64,000 nt of DNA from Polaribacter aestuariivivens (GCF_005885675.1 NZ_VANR01000003.1:372001-436000), one strand, 5' to 3'; counted from the stretch's first letter, positions 45,886 through 55,023 are shown. The notes: generated from the sequence alone by a model not told the origin. Numbers and translations: made by a program.

Positions 45886-46512
45886 ATGAAATCAATTACA
45901 ATTAAAGGATCAAAAAGAGAAAGCGTGGGCAAGGTAGCTACCAAAGCCTTACGTAATGCTGGAATGGTTCCTTGCGTTATATACGGAGGAGATAAGCCAA
46001 TGCATTTTTCAGCACCAGAATTAGCATTTAAAAAGTTGGTATACACTCCAAACGTATATACTGCTACAATTAATGTTGATGGACAAGAAATAGCTGCAAT
46101 ATTGCAAGATATTCAGTTTCACCCAGTAACAGATAGAATTATACACGTAGATTTCTACCAGTTATTTGATGACAAAGAAGTAACAATGAACATTCCTGTA
46201 AAATTAACTGGAACTTCTCCAGGGGTTTTAAATGGAGGTTCTTTACGTTTTACAAACCGTAAATTAAAAGTAAAAGCTTTACCAGCAAATTTACCAGATT
46301 TTATTTCTGCTGATATTTCTAAATTAAAAATCGGTCATAAGTTAGTTATCACATCATTGTTTAATGACGATTATACATTCATGCACCCAGATAACACTGT
46401 TGTTGTACAAGTTAGAACTTCACGTAATGCAAGTGCAGATGATTTAGGTGATGACGAAGAAGAAGAAACTACAGAAGAAGGAGCAGCTGAAGAAACTACT
46501 GCAACTGAATAA
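45886..46512 (+). CDS. rplY: 50S ribosomal protein L25 (long, Ctc type)
   Basis: This is a 208-residue ribosomal protein of the L25/TL5/CTC type that binds 5S rRNA. The N-terminal L25 domain covers about 1-90 ([32 protein letters not shown]). The C-terminal beta domain follows to about 180. The last 25 or so residues are strongly acidic and low in complexity ([15 protein letters not shown]), a typical tail in this group. It follows prs and ends at a strong hairpin terminator. Confidence 0.95.
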   Translation: MKSITIKGSKRESVGKVATKALRNAGMVPCVIYGGDKPMHFSAPELAFKKLVYTPNVYTATINVDGQEIAAILQDIQFHPVTDRIIHVDFYQLFDDKEVTMNIPVKLTGTSPGVLNGGSLRFTNRKLKVKALPANLPDFISADISKLKIGHKLVITSLFNDDYTFMHPDNTVVVQVRTSRNASADDLGDDEEEETTEEGAAEETTATE

Positions 46513-46538
46513 ATTTAGTTTTTAAAGTAAAATTATTT

Positions 46539-46566
46539 AAAAGCGCTACATTTTGTAGCGCTTTTT
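46539..46566 (+). terminator. Rho-independent terminator of prs-rplY
   Basis: AAAAGCGCTACA, a short TTT loop and TGTAGCGCTTTT form a 12-base stem running into a T tract, 27 bases after the rplY stop. Confidence 0.88.
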
Positions 46567-46651
46567 GTTTATACTTATTTTTTAGCATTATTTAATTTTC
46601 AAGGGTTTCCCTTTTTGTAAATCATTATTTATTTCTTCTTATTTTTGAAGA

Positions 46652-47281
46652 ATGAATGTGATGTCATTTTTTAAAAATCTTTTCAGTATTAAAACTGAAA
46701 CTAAAGAAGAATTAATGAAGAAGTTTTTAATTGTAGGTTTAGGAAACATAGGAGATAAGTACACCAATACGCGTCATAATATTGGTTTTAAAATTTTGGA
46801 TGAAGTCGCTGAAGAACACAATACAACATTTGAAACTGAAAAGTTAGGAGACGTTGCTAGTTTTCGTTTTAAAGGAAGAACATTTATTTTACTTAAGCCA
46901 AGTACATTTATGAATTTAAGTGGAAAAGCCGTAAAATATTGGATGCAACAAGAAAAAATTCCTATTGAAAATATTTTAATAATTACAGATGATGTAAATA
47001 TTGATTTTGGTACCATTCGCGTAAAAGCAAAAGGTTCTGCTGGAGGACATAATGGACTTAAAGACATTCAAGAAAAACTAAATACTCAGCAATATGCTCG
47101 TTTTCGTTTTGGAGTTGGTGGAAACTATTCCAGAGGAAAGCAGGTAGATTATGTTTTAGGAGAGTGGAATAAAGATGAAACCAGCCAATTAATAGAACGT
47201 TTACCAACTTCTGCCAAAGTAATTACCTCTTTTGGTACAGATGGTTTAGCAAATACAATGAATAATTTTAATGGGAAATAA
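46652..47281 (+). CDS. pth: Peptidyl-tRNA hydrolase
   Basis: This is a 209-residue hydrolase that recycles peptidyl-tRNA released from stalled ribosomes. The core begins at FLIVGLGNIGDKYTNTRHNI (residues 25-44) with the catalytic histidine at residue 42 and continues with the aspartate in IITDDVN and the GSAGGHNGLKDI loop. The first 21 residues (MNVMSFFKNLFSIKT and so on) precede the usual family start at an ATG at 46715. A TATTTTTG element ends at 46647, so a start at 46661 or 46715 is also possible. It ends at a hairpin shared with the next, convergent gene. Confidence 0.93.
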   Translation: MNVMSFFKNLFSIKTETKEELMKKFLIVGLGNIGDKYTNTRHNIGFKILDEVAEEHNTTFETEKLGDVASFRFKGRTFILLKPSTFMNLSGKAVKYWMQQEKIPIENILIITDDVNIDFGTIRVKAKGSAGGHNGLKDIQEKLNTQQYARFRFGVGGNYSRGKQVDYVLGEWNKDETSQLIERLPTSAKVITSFGTDGLANTMNNFNGK

Positions 47282-47295
47282 ATCTTTTTAAAACA

Positions 47296-47325
47296 AAAAA
47301 GCTATCCGTAATAGATAGTTTTTTT
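47296..47325. terminator. Bidirectional terminator after pth
   Basis: AAAAAGCTATC and GATAGTTTTTT enclose a 7-base loop, with one G-T wobble pair. It sits between convergent genes and is A-rich on the left and T-rich on the right. Confidence 0.7.
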
Positions 47326-47349
47326 ATAAAATAAAAAACTTATTTCTTT

Positions 47350-47883
47350 TTATTTTTTCTCAAAAATGATAGTGGTTTTAATATCTATATTTATGTTTCC
47401 GTCTGTTTCTTCTGATTCCTGAGTTAAAGTTAATGTATTTTCATTGAATAAATTAACATTATATTCTCCATTTAAAAAATCTCCATTAGAAGAATTGAAT
47501 GTAATTTTTCTGGCACCAGTTTTGCTTATAAAAAAACTTCCAGAATTATCAATAGTTAAAATTTTTGTAGTAACAGTTGCAGAACCATCAACAGGTGTTA
47601 CAGTGGTAACCACTCTGTAAGGACCTTTTACAGTAAAAGTTCCACTTGTATTTAAAATTAAATCTACTTCGAAACTATCACCAATTTTTGTAGAATTAGA
47701 AACGTTGACAGATGTACCTTGAGTAACGACAGTATTCGATAAATCTTGATTAAAACTTTTAACTTTATAAGTTCCAGAAACATTAGTTAAAGAAAAATCT
47801 AAAGCAACTGTTTTTTCACTATCGCCACAACTTGTTATTGTTACAGCTATAAAAAGGGCAAAAAGAATTTTAATTGTTTTCAT
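47350..47883 (-). CDS. Putative lipoprotein of unknown function (177 aa)
   Basis: I do not recognise a family. The protein has a lipoprotein signal with cysteine 19 (AVTITSCGDS) and a beta-rich, threonine- and serine-rich body, in which SGTYKVKSF and NTLTLTQESEET suggest a lipocalin-like small barrel. It is a single-gene unit converging on pth, with 57 bases separating its start from the end of queD. It may be an outer-membrane lipoprotein exclusive to this family of bacteria. Confidence 0.7.
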   Translation of the reverse strand: MKTIKILFALFIAVTITSCGDSEKTVALDFSLTNVSGTYKVKSFNQDLSNTVVTQGTSVNVSNSTKIGDSFEVDLILNTSGTFTVKGPYRVVTTVTPVDGSATVTTKILTIDNSGSFFISKTGARKITFNSSNGDFLNGEYNVNLFNENTLTLTQESEETDGNINIDIKTTIIFEKK

Positions 47884-47940
47884 AATATTTTTTTTAAATA
47901 TAACTTAATAAATTAAATGAATTTTATATTTCTATAAAAA

Positions 47941-48390
47941 TCAATTTTCACTAGCAAACCACTCAGCGAAACTAGTATCTGTTTCTTGTAGTTTTATCGA
48001 ATGTAGTTTTATTTTTTTAGGTAATCTCTTTTTAATTTTTTTTGCAAAATCAATTACCATCATTTCACTTGTTGGTTGATAATCTACCAATAAAACGTCA
48101 TGTCCTCTGTCCATTAACTCTTTTGCCAATTCTACATGAGGTGTATTTTTATTAAAAACAGTTGCATGATCAAAAACATCTACAATTTCTTCATTTACAA
48201 TCTTTTTTAAATCGCCAAAATCAATGACCATTCCAAACTTTACATTGGTATTGTCTGCAATTGGTTTTCCAGAAACAGTTACAGAAAGCTTGTAAGAATG
48301 TCCGTGAACATTTTTACATTTACCATCATAACCGTATAAAGCATGACCTGTTTCAAAATTGAATTGTTTGGTTATTCTAATTGTGCTCAT
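47941..48390 (-). CDS. queD: 6-carboxytetrahydropterin synthase (QueD)
   Basis: This is a 149-residue member of the PTPS/QueD family that makes 6-carboxy-5,6,7,8-tetrahydropterin for queuosine synthesis. The zinc-binding histidines are visible in FETGHALYG (near residue 16) and KNVHGHSYKL (near 28-32), and the catalytic region VFDHATVF lies near residue 75. The ATG overlaps the stop of a 27-residue upstream frame by one base. Confidence 0.93.
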   Translation of the reverse strand: MSTIRITKQFNFETGHALYGYDGKCKNVHGHSYKLSVTVSGKPIADNTNVKFGMVIDFGDLKKIVNEEIVDVFDHATVFNKNTPHVELAKELMDRGHDVLLVDYQPTSEMMVIDFAKKIKKRLPKKIKLHSIKLQETDTSFAEWFASEN

Positions 48391-48473
48391 TAACGTTTGT
48401 TTCTAAATTTGTTGTAAAAATAAACAATTACCAAAGCTACAGCTAATATTAAAAATAAATAATCTCCTCCCAT
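48390..48473 (-). CDS. Possible 27-residue membrane peptide upstream of queD
   Basis: The frame reads MGGDYLFLILAVALVIVYFY followed by NKFRNKR. One hydrophobic segment with a positive C-terminal tail suggests a single-span membrane peptide with the tail inside. Its stop overlaps the queD ATG (TAATG), a coupling arrangement, and its start is 11 bases after the GH3-like stop. It is too short to assign a family, and its reality needs transcript or peptide evidence. Confidence 0.45.
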   Translation of the reverse strand: MGGDYLFLILAVALVIVYFYNKFRNKR

Positions 48474-48483
48474 TTCGTTTCTA

Positions 48484-49983
48484 TTATTGTTCTTCTAAAA
48501 AATGATCTAAAACATCTGCAATTTTTCTGTTATCAGACAATTGTGGAATTTTGTTTTGGCCACCAAATTTATCAATAGATTTCATATACTCATGAAAACC
48601 ACCTTTTTTTACTTTTCTAATTACAAGTGGACGTAGTATTTTACCTTCAATTAAATCAAAATAATAAATATTTTGTGCTTGCATGGAAGCATCTACTTTT
48701 TTAGCAAAATCATCTAAATTTTCAGGTTCATTTTCAAACTCTATAAACCATTCATGATAAGGCAAACCACTTTTAGGATTTACTTGTGGTGCTACTGTAA
48801 ATTCACTAATATTTATGTTGGTACCTTGTATGGAATCATTTAAGGCTTTTTCTACTTCTTTACCAATAACATGTTCACCAAAGGCAGAAATAAAATGCTT
48901 TATACGTCCTGTAACTTTAATTCTGTAAGGTTTTGTTGATGTAAACTCAACAGTATCACCAATATTGTATCCCCAAAGACCAGCTGTTGTATTTAATATG
49001 ATTACGTAATTCACACCAATTTTCACATCTTTTATGGAAATTCTAGTCGGATTTTCATCAAAAAACTCGGTTGCAGGTATAAATTCATAAAAAATTCCAG
49101 AATCTAACTGTAATAACATTCCTTTTTCGGTTTGCGAATCTTGGTAGGCAATAAAACCTTCAGAAGCTGGGTACAATTCTATATAATCTATTTTTTTACC
49201 AATTAAACTTTCGAACTTGTTCTTATAAGGTTCAAAATTTACGCCTCCGTAAATAAAGAAATTAAAATTTGGGAACAGTTCAGAAACTTTTTTTCCTGTT
49301 TTTTCAATTAGTTTTTCAAAATACATTTGTACCCAAGAAGGAATCCCACTAATAACAGTCATGTTTTCGTTTACAGTTTCCTCTACAATTGCGTTTACTT
49401 TTGTGTCCCAATCTTCAATACAGTTAGTTTCCCAACTTGGTAAACGATTTTTTAATAAATACTGTGGAACATAATGTGCCACAATTCCACTTAAACGACC
49501 TAATTTCACACCGTTTTTATCTTCTAAAACTGGACTTCCTTGTAAAAAAATCATTTTTCCATCCACAAAACTGGCATCGTTTTTTTCAACAATATAAAAT
49601 AACAAGGCATTTCTGGCCGCTTTTATATGTGTTGGCATCGATTCTTTGGTAATAGGAATGTATTTTGCGCCAGAAGTTGTACCAGAAGTTTTTGCATAAT
49701 AGAGTGGTTTTCCTTTCCAAAGAACATTTTCTTCGCCAGCAACCATTCTATCTACATATGGCCTTAAACCTTCGTAATCTGTAACTTTTACGTGTTTTTT
49801 AAAATCTTCGTAAGTAGTTATTTTATCAAAATTATGATCTTTTCCAAAAGCTGTTTTTCTTCCTTCAGAAATTAAATTTTTAAAAACTTTTTCTTGTGTT
49901 TCAAACGGTTTTTTAGCCCATTTTTGCACTTTTTTGGTGGCAAATTTGGCAAACGGAATTGCAAAAAAAGATTTGATACTCAT
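48484..49983 (-). CDS. GH3 auxin-responsive-promoter family protein (acyl-adenylate enzyme fold)
   Basis: This is a 499-residue protein of the GH3 family, named after plant acyl-amido synthetases. The ATP-binding YYAKTSGTTSGAKYIPITKE near residue 105 and the YPASEGFIAY region near 275 match the adenylating fold. In Bacteroidetes this family is widespread and its substrate is unknown; conjugating an amino acid to an acyl group is the family prediction. It overlaps the M23 peptidase stop by one base (TAATG), so the two are translated together. Confidence 0.9.
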   Translation of the reverse strand: MSIKSFFAIPFAKFATKKVQKWAKKPFETQEKVFKNLISEGRKTAFGKDHNFDKITTYEDFKKHVKVTDYEGLRPYVDRMVAGEENVLWKGKPLYYAKTSGTTSGAKYIPITKESMPTHIKAARNALLFYIVEKNDASFVDGKMIFLQGSPVLEDKNGVKLGRLSGIVAHYVPQYLLKNRLPSWETNCIEDWDTKVNAIVEETVNENMTVISGIPSWVQMYFEKLIEKTGKKVSELFPNFNFFIYGGVNFEPYKNKFESLIGKKIDYIELYPASEGFIAYQDSQTEKGMLLQLDSGIFYEFIPATEFFDENPTRISIKDVKIGVNYVIILNTTAGLWGYNIGDTVEFTSTKPYRIKVTGRIKHFISAFGEHVIGKEVEKALNDSIQGTNINISEFTVAPQVNPKSGLPYHEWFIEFENEPENLDDFAKKVDASMQAQNIYYFDLIEGKILRPLVIRKVKKGGFHEYMKSIDKFGGQNKIPQLSDNRKIADVLDHFLEEQ

Positions 49984-50849
49984 TATTTAAAATCGATAAA
50001 ATTAGTAGGATTTACAGCATAACCACCACTCCAAAGTTCAAAATGTAAATGTGGTCCTGTGGTTAACTCTCCTGTAGAACCAACAGTAGCAATAACTTCG
50101 CCAGATTTTACAAAATCGCCTTGTTGCCTTAATAAATTTCCATTGTGTTTGTAAACGGAAATATAATCGTTATTATGTTTTAAAATAATTGTGTAACCAG
50201 TTTCTGCACTCCAACCAGAAAAAATAACAGTACCATCTGCAGTTGCTTTTACAGGAGTTCCTGTTTTTGCAATAATATCTACAGCAAAATGTTTAGAATT
50301 AGCGTCAAAATTTTGTGAAATAGAACCATTTAAAGGAGCAAAAAATACAATATTGTTTTTATTTTGTGAGTTGTTTAGAATAGAAAATCGTGTTTCGCGT
50401 TCAATTTTTTCTCGAAATAATGAATCTTCTTTAGATGCGTAAAGCATTTCTTCATTAATTGTATTTTGTGCAATTTCTGTTTGTATAGAATCTACTTCTT
50501 CTGGAGCTATTTCTCCTGTTAAAACGGGTCTTAATGCATTTGTATAATTTTCTAAATCGGCTAATTTATTTTTTAAAGAGTCTGCTTCAAAGGTTAATTT
50601 TACAGCGTCTGCTTTTAATTGTGATGAAGAATATCCAGGAATGTATTCTTTTATTGGTGTAAACGCTATTAAAACGGTTGTTAAGGCAATTAATAAAATT
50701 GAAAAAATACCTCCTAAAACAAATACGTTTAAACGCGATAATTTTAACGAAAAACGTTCTTCAAAAGTGTTTTCATTTAAAACCACTAAACGATATTTAT
50801 CGGTCAGTTTTTGTTTTAATTTACCCTTTTTTTTATCTTTTATTGCCAA
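49983..50849 (-). CDS. M23 family metallopeptidase
   Basis: This is a 288-residue membrane-anchored peptidase. It has a cytoplasmic N-terminus, one transmembrane segment (about 34-58, LNVFVLGGIFSILLIALTTV), a coiled-coil region (about 75-110) and a C-terminal LytM/M23 domain with zinc ligands in KHFAVDI (near 185) and GPHLHFELW (near 265). It should cut or regulate cutting of peptidoglycan cross-links. The start is TTG at 50849: an in-frame stop lies two codons upstream and no ATG precedes the transmembrane segment. Confidence 0.9.
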   Translation of the reverse strand: MAIKDKKKGKLKQKLTDKYRLVVLNENTFEERFSLKLSRLNVFVLGGIFSILLIALTTVLIAFTPIKEYIPGYSSSQLKADAVKLTFEADSLKNKLADLENYTNALRPVLTGEIAPEEVDSIQTEIAQNTINEEMLYASKEDSLFREKIERETRFSILNNSQNKNNIVFFAPLNGSISQNFDANSKHFAVDIIAKTGTPVKATADGTVIFSGWSAETGYTIILKHNNDYISVYKHNGNLLRQQGDFVKSGEVIATVGSTGELTTGPHLHFELWSGGYAVNPTNFIDFK

Positions 50850-50995
50850 TGATTAAACTTTAATGTAGTGTAAAAATAATAATATAAAAATGACTTTCCT
50901 TTTTTTTATATTATTATTAACGATAGAAAATAAAATTTCATATCTAATTCAAAAAGTTCTATAGTTATTTTAAAGTTTTTAAAATGTAAAAAATG

Positions 50996-51580
50996 TTATT
51001 TTTTGTAAAAGTTCATTTCATCTATATAACTCCAAACTTCTTTGGTTAACATAGGTTGTATGTTTTTACCACCTTTAATTCCGTTTCTAATCATTGTTGA
51101 AGAAATTTCTATAATTGGCGCATCAACTTTGTGAATTTTTGGATGATTATCGAACTGAGTTTCTACTGTTCCTTCAGAAATTCTTGGATAAACATATATA
51201 TGATGATGTTCTAGAATGGTCTCATAATTTTTCCATTTATGAAAACTCTTCAAATTATCTGCCCCCATAATTAAACAAAACTCTTTGTTTGGATGTTGTT
51301 CAGAAATATGTGCTAAGGTAAAAACGGTGTAATTAGGTTGTGGTAATTTAAACTCAATGTCAGAAGGCTTAATTTTTGGATAGTTTTCTGTAGCTCTGTA
51401 AACTAGTTCAAAACGATGATGATTTTCTAGCAAAGAGCTTTTCTTTTTAAACGGATTGTGAGGTGTTACCACCATCCAAACTTCATCTAAATCTGAATTT
51501 TCAACCATTTGATTGGCAATAATTAAATGCCCAACATGAATTGGATTGAAAGTGCCAAAATATAAACCAATTTTACTCAT
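50996..51580 (-). CDS. nadD: Nicotinate-nucleotide adenylyltransferase
   Basis: This is a 194-residue enzyme of NAD biosynthesis that joins nicotinate mononucleotide and ATP. The nucleotidyltransferase signature GTFNPIHVGHLIIA is near residue 9, with ISSTMIRNGIKGGKN near the C-terminus. Length is usual. It is read in the same direction as gmk and yicC, a common Flavobacteriia order (yicC, gmk, nadD). Confidence 0.95.
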   Translation of the reverse strand: MSKIGLYFGTFNPIHVGHLIIANQMVENSDLDEVWMVVTPHNPFKKKSSLLENHHRFELVYRATENYPKIKPSDIEFKLPQPNYTVFTLAHISEQHPNKEFCLIMGADNLKSFHKWKNYETILEHHHIYVYPRISEGTVETQFDNHPKIHKVDAPIIEISSTMIRNGIKGGKNIQPMLTKEVWSYIDEMNFYKK

Positions 51581-51600
51581 TTTCTAATAGATATTAGAAA

Positions 51601-51658
51601 AAAGAATAAAGAAAAGAGACTTTTTGCACATCTTTATTCTTGAATCTATTTTCTTGTT
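51601..51658. repeat. Short inverted-repeat element between nadD and gmk
   Basis: AGAATAAAGA (51603-51612) is exactly inverted as TCTTTATTCT (51631-51640), followed by GAATCTATTTTCTTG. The words AGAATAAAGA and TCTATTTTCTTG also occur around the four-helix-bundle gene near 61880 and 62295, so both may belong to one repeat family. Confidence 0.45.
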
Positions 51659-51661
51659 TCT

Positions 51662-52255
51662 TTAATCTTTATTTTCTTTTAATTCTAAAAAATCATTCAC
51701 TAAATCTTCTGCTTCTTTTAAAGCAACATCTAAATCGTAATTTTTAATGATTTTATCAAACTGAGGTGCAGTAGCCAATTCTACAGAAGCTTTTGCAATG
51801 CGCATGTTTATTTTTTCTTCGCTTTCTGTTTTACGTTTTTTTAAGCGAATTTTAAGTTCATCTACACTTGGTGGTTTTACAAAAACCGATAATGTTCTTT
51901 CAGGATATTTCTTTTTAATTCTTAAGCCTCCAACTACATCAATATCAAAAATAACATGTTTTTTTTGAGCCCAAATACGTTCAATTTCACTTTTTAAAGT
52001 TCCGTAAAAATTATCTCTATACACTTCTTCCCATTCTAAGAATTCATCAGCCTTAATTTTATCTTTAAAATCTCTTAGAGAGATAAAATAATAATCTTCG
52101 CCATCTTTTTCGAAACCTCTTGGAGCTCTTGAAGTTGCAGATATAGAAAATTCTAGATTGAATTTTTCCTGCGCTAATAAATGACGAACAATGGTAGTTT
52201 TTCCAGAACCTGATGGTGCAGAAAACACGAATAATTTTCCTTTAAAATCTGACAT
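51662..52255 (-). CDS. gmk: Guanylate kinase
   Basis: This is a 197-residue enzyme that phosphorylates GMP to GDP. The P-loop SAPSGSGKTT is near residue 12, the GMP-binding SATSRAPRGFEKDGEDYYF near 41-58, and the lid with the RKTESEE region follows. Length is normal. It lies between yicC and nadD in one orientation, separated from yicC by a short repeat. Confidence 0.96.
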   Translation of the reverse strand: MSDFKGKLFVFSAPSGSGKTTIVRHLLAQEKFNLEFSISATSRAPRGFEKDGEDYYFISLRDFKDKIKADEFLEWEEVYRDNFYGTLKSEIERIWAQKKHVIFDIDVVGGLRIKKKYPERTLSVFVKPPSVDELKIRLKKRKTESEEKINMRIAKASVELATAPQFDKIIKNYDLDVALKEAEDLVNDFLELKENKD

Positions 52256-52261
52256 AATATT

Positions 52262-52327
52262 GTTTTTGGTTGCTGGTTTTTGGTTGCTGGTTTTAACAAT
52301 TAACTAAAAACCATCAACTAAAAACTA
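52262..52327. repeat. Imperfect palindromic repeat between gmk and yicC
   Basis: GGTTGCTGGTTTTT occurs as a direct repeat and is matched imperfectly on the other arm by AACTAAAAACCATCAACTAAAAAC. Such elements are common between flavobacterial genes. It may fold in RNA but lacks a clean terminator form. Confidence 0.45.
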
Positions 52328-52328
52328 T

Positions 52329-53195
52329 TTAAAGCACATTTAATATCTGTTCTTTAATTTGTTCCAGTTCATTTTTCATTTGAATAACCGCTTTTTGCAT
52401 TGGTGCAAAATTGGCTTTAGAACCTGTTGTGTTTATTTCACGACCCATTTCTTGAACGATAAACCCTAATTTTTTTCCATTAGAATCTTTAGAATCCAAG
52501 GTTTGTAAAAAATAATCTAAGTGATTTGCCAAACGAACTTTTTCTTCATTAATATCTAATTTCTCTAAGTAGTAGATTAATTCTTGCTCAAAACGATTCT
52601 CATCAGTGTCAACTTTTAAATCGTCAATTGCCTTTTTTAAACGCGTTTTTACATTTTCTACTCTATCTCCATCTAACGCTTTAACTTCTTCTAAATAGGT
52701 TTTAATATTTTCAATTCTTTCTTTGAAATCACTTTCTAAAGAAGCAGCTTCGTCAATTCTATATTGCACAATTTCTTTAATGGCAATATCTATATGTTCA
52801 TTAATTGTATTCCACTCATTTTCATCTAATTCTTCACGTTCAGTTTTTAATGCATCTGGCATTTTTACTGCCATTTTTAGTAACTCAACATCATCAGAAG
52901 TTCCAGTTTGTACAACATTTCTAAGTTGTTGCATGTATTGTTTTATAACTCCATTATTTAAAACAGTAGAAGTTTCGTCAGCAGTCATTTCTACGAAAAT
53001 AGAAAAATCTACTTTTCCTCGGACCAAAGCATTTGCTAACTTTTTACGCACGTTTAATTCTTGCTCTTTGTAATAAGATGGAATTCGAACGTTTAAGTCG
53101 AGGTTTTTACTGTTTAAAGATTTAATTTCTATGGTTACTTTTTTGGTAGGCAATTGTAATACTGCTTTTCCATAACCAGTCATAGATTGAATCAT
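52329..53195 (-). CDS. yicC: YicC-family endoribonuclease
   Basis: This is a 288-residue member of the YicC/YloC family, now known as endoribonucleases. The N-terminus MIQSMTGYGKAVLQLPTKKV is the family hallmark, and the C-terminal EMGREINTTGSKAN region is also conserved. I chose the ATG at 53195 because it gives the conserved MIQSMTGYG start; the upstream codon at 53222 is TTG. It precedes gmk, a neighbour in many bacteria. Confidence 0.93.
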   Translation of the reverse strand: MIQSMTGYGKAVLQLPTKKVTIEIKSLNSKNLDLNVRIPSYYKEQELNVRKKLANALVRGKVDFSIFVEMTADETSTVLNNGVIKQYMQQLRNVVQTGTSDDVELLKMAVKMPDALKTEREELDENEWNTINEHIDIAIKEIVQYRIDEAASLESDFKERIENIKTYLEEVKALDGDRVENVKTRLKKAIDDLKVDTDENRFEQELIYYLEKLDINEEKVRLANHLDYFLQTLDSKDSNGKKLGFIVQEMGREINTTGSKANFAPMQKAVIQMKNELEQIKEQILNVL

Positions 53196-53230
53196 AAAAT
53201 CATCATTTTTAATGAGTTGCAAATATAGTT

Positions 53231-54127
53231 TTAATTCTTAGATTTTTTAATCTGTTTTGTTACTAAATAAACACCAAAAAAGATGAGTAAAGTTGCACAG
53301 ATTTTTACTAAATTTAAAGAATCACTACCCACAATTAAAGCATAACTAGTAGCAATTACAGGTTGTAAATAAATAAAAACACTTACAGTTGTTGGTTTTA
53401 ATTTTGATAAACCATACAAGTTAAATAAATAGGTTATACATGTTGTAAATACAATTACAAATCCAATACTCCAATAAATAGAAATGGGTATTTTTTGCCA
53501 AATAACTTCTGTGATTTCGTTATAACCAAAAGGAATCACAAAAAATAATCCGAATAAATACAACCATTTTACAAAAACAATTGGATGGTATTTTTTAATC
53601 AAATCTTTAGCTAAAACCAAATACAAACCATAAGATGCTGCATTTAAAAAAACCAAAAAATTACCTAAGTTACTGTTGTATGCATTTTCTTCAGAAGAGT
53701 TGCCATATGTAATTAATAGTAGTGTACCAATTAAACCTATAAATACTCCTAAAATACGTTGTTTACCAATTGCTTTTCGTATTAGAATACTAGAAAATAT
53801 CAATACCATTATTGGTGATGTAACCATCATTACAGAAGCACTTATTGGCGTTGTTAAACTCAAGCCTTTAAAAAAAGCTAACATATTTAAAGCAATACCA
53901 AAAAAAGAGGCTAATAGTATTTTTTTATAATCTGCTTTTTCAATTTTTTGATTTTTAAAAAATAAACCAAGTAGCCAAAAAATAATGGTTGCGCCAGAAA
54001 CTCTAAGTAAAATAAAAGCAAAAGGTTTTACATGCGTTGGCATAACACCTTTTGCAATAGTAAAAGTGACTCCATAAATAAGTGTAGCTATAAAAACTGC
54101 AATTAAAGCAATAACTCTTTTATTCAT
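53231..54127 (-). CDS. EamA/DMT-family transporter
   Basis: This is a 298-residue membrane protein with about ten transmembrane helices in two EamA repeats (LIYGVTFTIAKGVMPTHVKP near the start, YLFNLYGLSKLKPTTVSVFI in the second half). Family members export metabolites such as amino acids. The ATG at 54127 (MNKRVIALIAVF) is preferred because the longer frame adds a poorly conserved 24-residue leader. The substrate is unknown. It is 35 bases upstream of the yicC start. Confidence 0.88.
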   Translation of the reverse strand: MNKRVIALIAVFIATLIYGVTFTIAKGVMPTHVKPFAFILLRVSGATIIFWLLGLFFKNQKIEKADYKKILLASFFGIALNMLAFFKGLSLTTPISASVMMVTSPIMVLIFSSILIRKAIGKQRILGVFIGLIGTLLLITYGNSSEENAYNSNLGNFLVFLNAASYGLYLVLAKDLIKKYHPIVFVKWLYLFGLFFVIPFGYNEITEVIWQKIPISIYWSIGFVIVFTTCITYLFNLYGLSKLKPTTVSVFIYLQPVIATSYALIVGSDSLNLVKICATLLIFFGVYLVTKQIKKSKN

Positions 54128-54344
54128 TATCATGAATTTGAGTAACAAAGTTGAGGATAATTTTAAAACAGACATAAAAAAACCACAATTAAATATCAAA
54201 GTTTTAAAGTAGTATTTATGTACTTTGAATCTATACAGAAAGAAATGAGTTTTTTAATTTTTTTTAAAAATCAGTAATTATTTGTACTAATTATATTGAG
54301 GTTTATTTCACCAATACCTTAAAATTGCAGTATTCTTTTTTTTG

Positions 54345-54352
54345 TAATTTTG
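54345..54352 (+). promoter_or_regulatory. Probable -7 element of upp
   Basis: TAATTTTG matches the TAnnTTTG -7 consensus and ends 17 bases before the ATG at 54370. This supports the shorter upp start over an ATG-like start at 54325, which would lie upstream of the element. Confidence 0.45.
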
Positions 54353-54369
54353 TTGGAAACTTATACCAA

Positions 54370-55023
54370 ATGGAAATACATCATATTGCAGAAAATGATT
54401 CAATTTTAAACAAATTTATTGCTGAAATAAGAGATGAAAAAATACAAAAAGACTCTTTACGTTTTCGAAGAAATATTGAACGAATTGGTGAAGTTTTAGG
54501 TTATGAGTTAAGCAAAAGTCTAGCATATTCTAATGCATCTGTAAACACGCCTTTAGGAAAAAAAGAAATAAAATTATTTAATAACAACATGGTTTTATGC
54601 TCTATTTTAAGAGCAGGTTTGCCATTACATCAAGGACTTTTAAACTATTTTGATGATGCAGAAAATGCATTTATATCTGCGTATAGACATCATCCAAAAA
54701 ATGATTCGGATTTTGAAATTGTGGTAGAATATTTTGCTTCACCATCCATTAATAATAAAACTTTATTGTTAGTAGATCCAATGTTGGCAACTGGCCAAAG
54801 TTTGGTTGCAGTTTATGAAGCAATAAAAAAACATGGTACTCCAAAAGAAATTCATATTGTTTCAGTAATTGGAGCAAAACAAGGTGTAGATTTTGTGAAT
54901 AATCACTTTCCAGAAAACACAAAATTATGGATTGCTACAATTGATGATCAACTAAATGAAAAAGGATACATAGTTCCAGGTTTAGGAGATGCTGGAGATT
55001 TGGCTTACGGCTCTAAGCTATAA
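54370..55023 (+). CDS. upp: Uracil phosphoribosyltransferase
   Basis: This is a 217-residue pyrimidine salvage enzyme making UMP from uracil and PRPP. The PRPP loop LLLVDPMLATGQSLVAVYEA is near residue 135, and GLGDAGDLAYG is at the C-terminus. The start at 54370 gives MEIHHIAEND, the usual flavobacterial form. The last 19 bases overlap the end of the convergent DUF6427-like gene. Confidence 0.94.
   Translation: MEIHHIAENDSILNKFIAEIRDEKIQKDSLRFRRNIERIGEVLGYELSKSLAYSNASVNTPLGKKEIKLFNNNMVLCSILRAGLPLHQGLLNYFDDAENAFISAYRHHPKNDSDFEIVVEYFASPSINNKTLLLVDPMLATGQSLVAVYEAIKKHGTPKEIHIVSVIGAKQGVDFVNNHFPENTKLWIATIDDQLNEKGYIVPGLGDAGDLAYGSKL

Noticed and set aside
52262-52327. Possible CRISPR-like repeats between gmk and yicC
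   Set aside because: Only two short direct words with no spacers or cas genes; it is an imperfect palindrome.
53196-53222. TTG start for yicC
   Set aside because: The conserved family N-terminus MIQSMTGYG starts at the ATG at 53195.
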